NCBI GenBank assembly: GCA_030606285.1
Contig: JAUWGS010000003.1
Span: forward strand, 1-64,000
Direction of reading: 5' to 3'
Source: Planctomycetales bacterium
GTDB taxonomy: Bacteria; 4484-113
Length of the DNA: 64,000 bases
Under the pieces are notes generated by a model that saw nothing but the letters and a program-made list of their open reading frames with translations, was not told where the DNA came from and did no database searches. Positions 8,967 through 16,485 of the stretch are shown here, in pieces; positions within the stretch are counted from its first letter, which is position 1; each line of letters begins with the position of its first letter. The position numbers were made by a program, and so were the translations under genes.

Positions 8967-9598
8967 CAGTCGCCACCTCCCATATAGGTGCGTTCAATGC
9001 CGAAAATTATGCGCACCGCAATCGCAATCTGCGCCAGAGCTACCCCCAGCAAGATACCTCGATAACCTGCCATATTAGGGTTGTTCAGGATCCAGTCGGA
9101 AAACGTACTCAAGTGGGGGCTGATGAACTCGCCAATGGGCACCCGGCCAATCATTACAATAAGCCCGGCAAGGAGCAATGCGAGAGCCTCCCAGGTTCGC
9201 GCCCGGAACGCCCGGAAGGCGGCGGAAGCGATGAAGAACGCCAGGGTGGCGAACATCGTGGCTTGCATTGGTACGAACAGCCACTGGTACTCCCAGCCTG
9301 CCGGTGTCCCCGGTCGGTAGTGGAAAACGAAACCGAGCACAAGCATCTGGATGAAGGCGACAATCGTAATTACCGAAAAGCCGTAACCAAGCACTCGCTT
9401 GCGAATCTTGCCCATGTGGTAGTGCAAGAGAGATGCAATGGCAAAAATCGCTGCAAAACCTGCGATGACTATCAACCAGTCAGCGAAGCCTTCGTAAAAC
9501 CCCTTCGAGAGCTTTGACGGCACGAAGTACTGGACGAACAGCAGCATACCCATAACAAAGGCCAGTAAAACAGGAAACTGCTTTCGGAAGAATTGCAT
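8966..9598 (-). CDS. Membrane protein of the acylase operon, unknown function
   Basis: 210 residues, about six hydrophobic helices (residues 8-25, 40-58, 75-95, 110-128, 138-152, 183-202). Opens with MQFFRKQFPVLLAFVMG and ends in a short polar tail (ERTYMGGGD). No family recognised. Starts three bases downstream of the FN3/DUF6754-like gene and overlaps the next gene by one base, so it should be made in step with both. Confidence 0.6.
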   Translation of the reverse strand: MQFFRKQFPVLLAFVMGMLLFVQYFVPSKLSKGFYEGFADWLIVIAGFAAIFAIASLLHYHMGKIRKRVLGYGFSVITIVAFIQMLVLGFVFHYRPGTPAGWEYQWLFVPMQATMFATLAFFIASAAFRAFRARTWEALALLLAGLIVMIGRVPIGEFISPHLSTFSDWILNNPNMAGYRGILLGVALAQIAIAVRIIFGIERTYMGGGD

Positions 9599-9601
9599 GA
9601 A

Positions 9602-10972
9602 TTACCCCAGTGCCAGGAAGAAATCCTTGATGAACGCAATACCGAAGGTTACCAGAAGCGTTCCCACGATTATCATAACCATCATGAAAACTTTCGCCAT
9701 GTCCTGGCCCTTAAGACTGCCCAGAATCAATGGCTCCCGCGAGAGATATGCGCTGGCAGCATAGAGCTCCTCGCCAATCAACGTGTAGTCGCAAGTGGTG
9801 ACGAAGAACGGCAGTTGGTGCACGGCGTCCGTGCCTGCAATCTGGATAGCACCTGTGTCAGCCCCCGTCTCCGCAAGGATAAGGCTCTCTGCGGCGTAGT
9901 AACCCATAAGGAAGTTCGCCGCCGGCTTGTCGCGCATCATAATGCCGCAAACGCCTGCGGCGTATGAGAACTGGTCTTCAGTCAGGAAGAAAATGCTATC
10001 GGGATTGTAGGCATCGGGACGCCCCGCATCAGTGTAGCCAGCTTTGACGATTTCCTGTGCCACCGTAAGCACGATCGGATCCTTACACGGCACGATGAGC
10101 GACGACTCATAGTTGGCTACGCGGCGGGCAACCCGTCCGAGGATGTTGAGGGCGGCGAGGGTCGGTAGAGCTGCAAGGGTGTCGATCCCGTTCAGGTACA
10201 AGATTGGCCTGCCCATCTCGGTTGCGCGCCCGATAGCTTCATCAACTGCATCCAGGCCGCTTATCTTACGGATGAACAGGTTCGGATCTCGTCTGGCGCG
10301 AGCGATGAAATACAGAATAGTGGCTCCGAACAGCACCGCAAAGATGAGCACGTTGGTGCGCCCGGTGTCGAACCACTGCTCTTCAGGAGTTGCGCTGAGA
10401 ATTTCCGCGTAATTCCGGCTGACATCACCGACGCTCGCGGTGAGCCTGACGAAGTACTCCACGCCCGTCTCTAAAGGCACGTTGTCACCCAGTTCCTGGA
10501 TGACGAACATGTGGAAGTTCTTGCTCATGCCCGCCCGGCCTTTCTGGAACAAGAAGAAGGCTGGGTAGTAGTGCCTTGCTTCCTCCTTCCATTTCTTGGT
10601 GGCCGGGAAGCCGCCAATCTCCTGCCACGGACCATCCGGACCCGCCCCGACACTCACGGTGTAAGTAAGAGCCTCGGTCTCACCGGGGGCTTTCTCGAAC
10701 TCCACGACAAGGCCTGTACCGTCGTCGTTGGGAAGGTCGCTGACCGTGACGTGCGTTGGCAGGGGCACCTCAACCGCAGGCGCCGCTTCTTCCATAACGG
10801 GCTCCAAGCCGATGACCATGTCGGCGCCCTCGAGCGCTTCCAGCTCATCGCCTTCAGCGGCAAACGGTTCGTCAGGCAGTTCAACATCTGCTTCCTGACT
10901 GAAGGCCGCTGAGCAGAGCAGAAGAGTTAAAACGACAACTACTGATGTTGCCAGTCTGATGAAATTCTTCAT
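9602..10972 (-). CDS. Exported FN3-like protein with C-terminal DUF6754-type membrane domain
   Basis: First gene of the acylase operon. ATG 10972 (AAAGGTC upstream) gives a clean signal peptide (NFIRLATSVVVVLTLLLCSA); an upstream GTG would bury it. Residues ~25-75 are acidic and low-complexity. Residues ~80-210 look like one fibronectin III-type beta domain (TLTVSDLP-like opening, GVEYFVRLTASVGDVS near the end). A helix follows (VLIFAVLFGATILYFIARAR). The remainder contains ISGLDAVDEAIGRATEMGRP, GAIQIAGTD, QLPFFVTTCDYTLIGEELYA and a last helix. I recall that conserved pattern as DUF6754, which has no known function. An extended -10 lies at 11000-11008. Confidence 0.65.
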   Translation of the reverse strand: MKNFIRLATSVVVVLTLLLCSAAFSQEADVELPDEPFAAEGDELEALEGADMVIGLEPVMEEAAPAVEVPLPTHVTVSDLPNDDGTGLVVEFEKAPGETEALTYTVSVGAGPDGPWQEIGGFPATKKWKEEARHYYPAFFLFQKGRAGMSKNFHMFVIQELGDNVPLETGVEYFVRLTASVGDVSRNYAEILSATPEEQWFDTGRTNVLIFAVLFGATILYFIARARRDPNLFIRKISGLDAVDEAIGRATEMGRPILYLNGIDTLAALPTLAALNILGRVARRVANYESSLIVPCKDPIVLTVAQEIVKAGYTDAGRPDAYNPDSIFFLTEDQFSYAAGVCGIMMRDKPAANFLMGYYAAESLILAETGADTGAIQIAGTDAVHQLPFFVTTCDYTLIGEELYAASAYLSREPLILGSLKGQDMAKVFMMVMIIVGTLLVTFGIAFIKDFFLALG

Positions 10973-10999
10973 AGGCTTTTGACCTTTTGAAGGTAGCAC

Positions 11000-11008
11000 A
11001 TTATAGCA
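11000..11008 (-). promoter_or_regulatory. Extended -10 promoter of the five-gene acylase operon
   Basis: TGCTATAAT on the minus strand, a perfect extended -10, 28 bases before the ATG at 10972. No -35 match is visible at the expected distance. This is the only good promoter candidate for the operon running to 5114. Confidence 0.6.
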
Positions 11009-11128
11009 CTCAGGCAATTGGTGTGCGAAGGCACCGAAGAGCCTTTTGCGCGTGGCGATTGCGCAATTGGCGGAATCTCTCTATGCTATGTAGCAGACAC
11101 CCCAGCCGGGGGAAACAGGAGCTATTCA

Positions 11129-12028
11129 ATGGCCAAAATCGTAGAATGCGTTCCCAACATCAGCGAAGGCCGCAATTCCGATATCGTTGAAGCGTGCCTT
11201 GAACCAATCCGCCAAACGGAGGGCGTGAAACTCCTGGATTACTCCTCCGATGCGGACCACAATCGCACGGTCATTACCTACGCCGGCACTCCCGAGGGAT
11301 GCGTTGATGCCGCGTTTGGACTCGCGCAGAAAGCCTCCGAGCTGATTGACCTCACGAAGCACGAGGGCGGGCATCCGAGGATGGGCGCGGTTGACGTGAT
11401 CCCCTTCGTGCCGGTGAGCGGCGTGAAGATGGACGACTGCGCGGAGCTTGCGCGCACGCTGGGCGCCAGAATGTGGGAGGAACTGAAAGTCCCGGTGTTC
11501 CTGTACGAGCAGGCCGCATCCAAACCCACGCGCCGGAACCTGGCCAACGTCCGCAAGGGCGAGTTTGAGGGCATGGCCGAGAAGATGAAGGACGCCAAAT
11601 GGGCGCCTGATTTCGGCGAGAACGCCCCGCACCCGACAGCAGGGGTGACGGCCGTTGGAGCACGCACTTTCCTCGTAGCCTACAACATCAACCTGAACAC
11701 GGACAACCTGAAGGTCGGAAAGAAGATCGTCAAGTGCATACGCGAGGCAAAAGGCGGCCTGGTGAGCATAAAAGCGATGGCGCTTATGCTGGAAGACCGC
11801 AACCAGGTGCAAATCTCGATGAATCTGACCAGCCCGTTCGACACACCGATGTATCGGGTCTTCGAGCTGGTGAGGCTTGAAGCGGCGCGCTACGCAGTGG
11901 ACATCGTGGGCAGCGAGGTCGTCGGGCTGGTTCCGCTGGAAGCGCTCGTGAAGTCCATAGACTACTACCTGCGCTTCGAGGGCTTCAAGAGCAATCAGAT
12001 AATCGAGATGGCCCTGTTCGGCGACTAG
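11129..12028 (+). CDS. ftcD: Glutamate formimidoyltransferase (FtcD)
   Basis: Transfers the formimino group between N-formimino-glutamate and tetrahydrofolate in the cytoplasm, linking histidine breakdown to the one-carbon pool. The 299-residue product starts at ATG 11129 with AGGAG upstream and opens KIVECVPNISEGRN, the family N-terminus. The N-terminal subdomain has KHEGGHPRMGAVDVIPFVP with the catalytic His. The C-terminal subdomain begins HPTAGVTAVGARTFLVAYN. There is no fused cyclodeaminase domain, so this is the short bacterial form. It is followed 36 bases later by an antiporter gene in the same reading frame. No hut genes are in the window. Confidence 0.93.
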   Translation: MAKIVECVPNISEGRNSDIVEACLEPIRQTEGVKLLDYSSDADHNRTVITYAGTPEGCVDAAFGLAQKASELIDLTKHEGGHPRMGAVDVIPFVPVSGVKMDDCAELARTLGARMWEELKVPVFLYEQAASKPTRRNLANVRKGEFEGMAEKMKDAKWAPDFGENAPHPTAGVTAVGARTFLVAYNINLNTDNLKVGKKIVKCIREAKGGLVSIKAMALMLEDRNQVQISMNLTSPFDTPMYRVFELVRLEAARYAVDIVGSEVVGLVPLEALVKSIDYYLRFEGFKSNQIIEMALFGD

Positions 12029-12064
12029 GCTCAAACCCCGAGCCCTGTTGCCAAGGAGGCTGCG

Positions 12065-13924
12065 ATAGAAACCTACGGCTTAAGTAGCGCCCAGCTCCTG
12101 CAGACCGCAGCGCTAATCATCCTGCTCGGTGTTGCGGGGCTAGTGATTGCCGAGCATTTGAAAGTGCCGAGCATAGCTCCGTTGATGATCCTCGGCATCC
12201 TCGCAGGCCCGGACATCCTGGGGCTTGTAGACCCGGCTAAGTTCGGCCCGTTTCTCCCGGTCATAGTCAAGCTGGGCGTGGCCATCATCATCTTCGAGGG
12301 CGCGATGACGCTTAGCGTGGCGCGCCTGAAAACACACTTCAAAGTCATTCGGAACCTTGTCGCTCTGGGCTTCGTGCTTACGCTAGCCGCAGGCGCCGCG
12401 CTGTTTATGCTGCTACTGGGTGTTGATTTGCTGCTGGCGCTCCTCTTCGGCGCGCTGGTCGCAATAACCGGTCCCACGGTCGTGCAGCCGCTGTTGCGGC
12501 GCGTGCCAGTGAGCGATGCTGTGTCGGGCATCCTGCGCGGCGAGGCAATACTGATCGAGCCCGTCGGCATACTGCTCGCAGCCCTCATCTTTGAAATAGC
12601 CGCCGCGACATCACCCACCGCCGGCAGCGCGGTCACTTTCTTTCTACACAGCTTAGCAATCGGCTGCGTTTTCGGCGTTGTGGCGGGATGGCTTCTGCGT
12701 TTCGGCCTGCGCCACGTGAGTACCAGCGAGGAGATCAAGAACCTGGTAGCACTGGCAGTTGTGCTGGGAGCCTTCGGAGCTGCAGAGACTCTGGTGCCTG
12801 ACAGCGGGATTCTGACAGTCGTCCTGGCGGGGCTGATACTGTCAGGATCTGAGTTCGCCGGCAAAGCCTCGCTGACGCAGTTCAAGGGACAGATTACACT
12901 TCTGACTATCGCTGTGATTTTCGTTCTCATCTCCGCCGGGATCAGCCTTGATTCGGTGGCGCGGATAGGCTGGCGCGGCGCGCTCATCGTAGCCGTACTT
13001 CTGCTGGTCGTACGCCCACTTTCGGTGCTCCTATGCACCATCAAAAGCCACCTGACAACGAACGAGAAGGTGTTCCTTGCAGGCGTCGCACCCAGGGGTG
13101 TCGTCTCTGGTTCAGTCGCATCGCTCTTTGCGATCCAGCTTGCCGCGCGCGGCCACGTTGACGCCGACGCTATCGTAACGGTGGTCTTCATGACTATAGG
13201 TGCGACCGTGCTGCTTATGGCTCCCCTGACGAAGCTCCTCGCCCAGGCCACCCGCGTCTTCCTCGACCGCCGCCGCTCGGTTCTGTTCGTTGGCGCCCAT
13301 GCGTTCTCACGCCTTGTCGCGCGAAGAATCGCCGCAGCCGGATACCGTGTGTCGTTTGTGGACACCAACCTGCACAACTGCGCGACAATGCGCGAAGAGT
13401 TCGAGCACGTCGTGCATGGCAGCGCATTAGACGAGGAAGTGCTGATGGATGCCGGTGCCGCCGGCACCGGCCTGCTGCTTGCATTCACGCCGAACAACGA
13501 AACCAACATTCTGATAACGCAGTTCGCGCGGCGCGAGTTCCGAATTCCGGTACGCGCTCTGATACTTCAGATTGATGCAGACGAGAGCATTGCCAAGCAC
13601 GTGGCGGAGTCAGACATCAAGGTGGCATTCGGTGGCCGGGTGGACCTGCCCGAATGGATTCTGGCCGCAGAGCGTGACGAGATCATATTCGTCCGCTTCA
13701 CCACGGAGCGCGACATCCGGACGCTGGAACCGCTTGTAGAGAGGATCCGCAGCATCTCGCTGCCCGTCTACTATGAGGAAGGCGATATCCTGCATCCCGT
13801 ATTCCGTAGTTCGCGTCTGCCGTCTGGTACTACAATCCAGTTTGCCGTCAGTCTGTGCGAACTCGAACGGCTCGAAAACGAGTTCAAGCAGTTCTGTGCG
13901 GAGATTGGAGGTGCCAAGCAGTGA
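12065..13924 (+). CDS. Cation/proton antiporter (CPA family) with cytosolic RCK-like domain; apparent AUA start
   Basis: Inner-membrane Na+ or K+/H+ exchanger. About 12 helices over residues 1-400 include LLGVDLLLALLFGALVAITG and PDSGILTVVLAGLILSGSEF. Residues ~400-520 form a TrkA-N/RCK-like domain (VLFVGAHAFSRLVARRIAAA), whose nucleotide motif is GAHAFS rather than GxGxxG, so NAD binding may be lost. A C-terminal domain ends at 619. Start: no ATG, GTG or TTG occurs in frame between the ftcD stop and GTG 12143, and starting there would remove most of the first helix. AAGGAGG at 12053-12059 sits five bases before ATA 12065, which gives a complete helix 1. I therefore place the start at ATA; a sequence error (ATG to ATA) would look the same. 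Confidence 0.8.
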   Translation: METYGLSSAQLLQTAALIILLGVAGLVIAEHLKVPSIAPLMILGILAGPDILGLVDPAKFGPFLPVIVKLGVAIIIFEGAMTLSVARLKTHFKVIRNLVALGFVLTLAAGAALFMLLLGVDLLLALLFGALVAITGPTVVQPLLRRVPVSDAVSGILRGEAILIEPVGILLAALIFEIAAATSPTAGSAVTFFLHSLAIGCVFGVVAGWLLRFGLRHVSTSEEIKNLVALAVVLGAFGAAETLVPDSGILTVVLAGLILSGSEFAGKASLTQFKGQITLLTIAVIFVLISAGISLDSVARIGWRGALIVAVLLLVVRPLSVLLCTIKSHLTTNEKVFLAGVAPRGVVSGSVASLFAIQLAARGHVDADAIVTVVFMTIGATVLLMAPLTKLLAQATRVFLDRRRSVLFVGAHAFSRLVARRIAAAGYRVSFVDTNLHNCATMREEFEHVVHGSALDEEVLMDAGAAGTGLLLAFTPNNETNILITQFARREFRIPVRALILQIDADESIAKHVAESDIKVAFGGRVDLPEWILAAERDEIIFVRFTTERDIRTLEPLVERIRSISLPVYYEEGDILHPVFRSSRLPSGTTIQFAVSLCELERLENEFKQFCAEIGGAKQ

Positions 13925-14835
13925 ACGGGCAACGTGACACTGGAAGGACTCTGTCCCGGGCGGTGACACGCCTGATCATCTTCCTCGCCAGATTTCTGCC
14001 GCCGGGCGCGACGCTCCCTCTCGTACGGCTGCTGACCGCGCTGGCATGGAGGATTCACCCGAGACTGCGACGGACCGCCCTGCGCAACCTTGAACTTGCC
14101 TTCGGTGATGAACTTGACAGGAAACAGCGGGAGCGTCTCGCGCTTGAAAGCGCGCACCAGATTGCCCTGACCGCGCTGGAGTTCATCTACTTCATCCACT
14201 GGCCGCTGGAACGCGTACGTAGCCTGGTGAAGGAAATTGAGGGCTGGGAACTCCTGGAGGACGCCCTCAAACAGGAAAAAGGCCTGCTGGGTCTTGCGAT
14301 GCATTTCGGCAACTGGGAGCTTTCCGGCGCGTACCTGGCGCTTTCCGGCGTCGCGCTTGCAGCTGTGGGCAAGGAGCAGCGGGACGACTTCTTCACAGAG
14401 CTGGCATTCCTCACTCGCCAGAGGCTGGGTATCGAGAACATCGCCAGCGGGAAGATGGGCAGCGCCATGCTCAGGGCACTGCACGAGAACAAAATCCTCG
14501 GATTGCTGTCGGACCAGAACGGCGGTGAGGACGGGGCTTTTGTGCCGTTTTTCGGGCTGCCCGCTTCGACTGTGCGCGGGCCGGCGGTGCTGCACCTTAA
14601 GTTCCGCCCGCCAATGCTGCTCATTGTCGCCAAGAGGCTAAAGCCCTTTTCCTTCCGCTTTATTGTCCGGCCGATTGAATGCGAGGTCTCCGGTAAGGGC
14701 GAAGAGTCTGAGAAGAAGGTGCTGACGGCGATGAACCGCGTGTACGAGAAGATGATACGTGAAGCGCCGGAACAGTGGTTGTGGATGCATCGGCGCTGGA
14801 AGACAAGACCGCCGGGCGAAAAACCAGTTTACTGA
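13921..14835 (+). CDS. Lipid A biosynthesis acyltransferase (LpxL/HtrB family)
   Basis: Inner-membrane-associated enzyme adding a secondary acyl chain to lipid A from acyl-ACP. The 304-residue product starts at GTG 13921, which overlaps the antiporter stop (GTGA) and has GGAGGT eight bases upstream. The catalytic HxxxxE is in MHFGNWELSG, followed by AVGKEQRDDFF, DQNGGEDGAFVPFFG and PPMLLIVAKRL, all standard blocks of this family. An N-terminal hydrophobic/amphipathic stretch (VTRLIIFLARFLPPG) probably anchors it. Which acyl chain and position (LpxL versus LpxM/LpxP) cannot be told. The 3' end overlaps convergent folC by seven bases. Confidence 0.9.
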   Translation: MNGQRDTGRTLSRAVTRLIIFLARFLPPGATLPLVRLLTALAWRIHPRLRRTALRNLELAFGDELDRKQRERLALESAHQIALTALEFIYFIHWPLERVRSLVKEIEGWELLEDALKQEKGLLGLAMHFGNWELSGAYLALSGVALAAVGKEQRDDFFTELAFLTRQRLGIENIASGKMGSAMLRALHENKILGLLSDQNGGEDGAFVPFFGLPASTVRGPAVLHLKFRPPMLLIVAKRLKPFSFRFIVRPIECEVSGKGEESEKKVLTAMNRVYEKMIREAPEQWLWMHRRWKTRPPGEKPVY

Positions 14836-16157
14836 TTCAGCCCGGGATGAGACGCGCTGCCCAGCCCCAGAGTTTCAGCGGCAGAGCCCAGATAGTAGAT
14901 GCTGCCTGCAACCACCACAGTACCGCCGGATTCGACTTCATCGAGCAACCGGCTCATCTGGTGAGAAAACGCCTGCCCGGACAGGTGCAGCTCCAGTCCG
15001 ACTTTCCTCACGCCTTCCTGCACCTCACTTAGCGGCAATGGATGCAAGATGGGAAGTTCGATAGCGACGACTCGCTTAACCAGGCCTTTCAACGGCGCTA
15101 GCATTCGCGGTACGTCCTTGCCCTGCTGACAGCCGAAGACCAGTGTGGGTGAGACTCCGGGGAAATACTCCTGCAGCGCCTCTGCGAGCATACGCATGCC
15201 CTCCGAATTGTGAGCCGCGTCCAGAACAACCCAGCCCGCACCAATATGATGGACTTCAAAACGGGCAGGCATTTCAGCGCTGACCTTGGAAGGAACCGAC
15301 AGAGGCGGCTTGAGGTGACCGAGTTTAGCGAGCTGGGACGCCAGAGCCAGGCTGACTTCCAGGTTGTGCAACTGGTAAAGGCCAAGCTGATTGACGCGCA
15401 CCTGCCGCGGCAAGTCCAGCCCCTTCATCTGTCCGATGACTTCGAAGTCCTGATGCACCGGCCTCAGCCCTCCCCTCAGACGCTTCAGATCCACGCCGGG
15501 CTCAACGACCGTCGCACGTTTCAGCGCGGCAAGCTTGCGCAGAATCTCGCGGCAATCCGGCCCCTGGCTATGGATACCGCGCGAAAGAACCACGGGCACG
15601 CCCTTAGCCATTATCCCGGCCTTCTCCACGGCAATGCCCGCAAGACTCAAACCCAGATACTGCTCATGGTCCCGGCTGATGCTCGTGATTGCAGTCAGCA
15701 CGCGCGGCAGGGCGTTGGCTGCGTCGAAACGACCACCCAGGCCCACCTCGATCAGCGCCAGCTCAACCGATTCCGCCTGCATCGCCAGCAGCGCGACTAT
15801 CAGTGTCGCTTCAAAGAACGTGACCTTTGCGTCCGAGCTGTCTAGGTGCTTCTTGAGACAGCCTGTCGCTTCAGCGAAGCCGTCGTCGGACAGCGGCTGC
15901 CCATCAATGCGCACGCGCTCGGTGATGCGGTAGACGTGCGGCTTGATGAATGCACCTACGCGGAGCTGTGATCTGAGCAGCGCTTCGGCAAACATAATGA
16001 CGCTGCCCTTCCCGTTTGTGCCGCCCACTAAGACCACTGGAAACGAGGGCGGCATCAAGCCAAGGTCTGAAAGCACGCGGCAAAGCCGATCCAAGTCGAG
16101 GTCAATCTTTCCCGGCTGCAGTGAAAGCAGGAACTCTTCTGCGCCAGCCAAGTTCAT
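14829..16157 (-). CDS. folC: Bifunctional folylpolyglutamate/dihydrofolate synthase (FolC)
   Basis: Adds glutamate to dihydropteroate and/or to reduced folates using ATP. The Mur-ligase fold is clear: P-loop VLVGGTNGKGSV, then ERVRIDGQPLS, EVGLGGRFDAANAL, SISRDHEQYLG and, in the C-terminal domain, VVLDAAHNSEGM. At 442 aa from ATG 16157 the length is normal; an upstream in-frame start would only add non-homologous residues. No strong ribosome-binding site precedes the ATG. The gene is monocistronic and convergent with the lipid A acyltransferase. Whether both activities are retained is not visible. Confidence 0.92.
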   Translation of the reverse strand: MNLAGAEEFLLSLQPGKIDLDLDRLCRVLSDLGLMPPSFPVVLVGGTNGKGSVIMFAEALLRSQLRVGAFIKPHVYRITERVRIDGQPLSDDGFAEATGCLKKHLDSSDAKVTFFEATLIVALLAMQAESVELALIEVGLGGRFDAANALPRVLTAITSISRDHEQYLGLSLAGIAVEKAGIMAKGVPVVLSRGIHSQGPDCREILRKLAALKRATVVEPGVDLKRLRGGLRPVHQDFEVIGQMKGLDLPRQVRVNQLGLYQLHNLEVSLALASQLAKLGHLKPPLSVPSKVSAEMPARFEVHHIGAGWVVLDAAHNSEGMRMLAEALQEYFPGVSPTLVFGCQQGKDVPRMLAPLKGLVKRVVAIELPILHPLPLSEVQEGVRKVGLELHLSGQAFSHQMSRLLDEVESGGTVVVAGSIYYLGSAAETLGLGSASHPGLNQ

Positions 16158-16485
16158 AAGCTGATTGTAACACCTATACCGGCGCTGGAACCCGCGCTTG
16201 TCAGGCAAGAGCGACCATCGGCTGCTCCAGCTCTCATTAGCACTTCTGCAGCTGCTTTTATGCAGGCTACTGACCGATTCGGGCCGCACGGGTGCGTTTT
16301 AGCCCGGCACAGGCAAGCGTCACCGTCTCGCCCACCGAGGAGTGCCCCCTGTCAGGCCAGCGAGCCGCTATGAGGTATACTGCTAGCAGCAAGGCCCCTG
16401 TGATTCCTTCTGAGGATCTTGCGGCGGGGGGATATGCCGCCTGCTAAGACTAACCGCGGGAAAGAGCGCCGCGTAAGGAGCTAAT
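16158..16485 (+). other. Intergenic region between divergent folC and kamA-like gene
   Basis: No gene found. It holds a good -10 hexamer for the plus strand (TATACT, 16376-16381) but no clear -35. A short GC-rich inverted repeat (GGCGG at 16423, CCGCC at 16437) and an AAGGAG ribosome-binding site precede ATG 16486. I looked for a lysine-type riboswitch and do not see one. Confidence 0.4.

Noticed and set aside
12073-13509. Long opposite-strand ORF (478 codons) across the antiporter gene
   Set aside because: Ser/Thr/Arg-rich shadow of a clearly conserved membrane protein; typical artefact of GC-rich coding sequence.
16158-16485. Lysine riboswitch upstream of the KamA-like gene
   Set aside because: None of the conserved junction motifs could be found; only a short GC inverted repeat.
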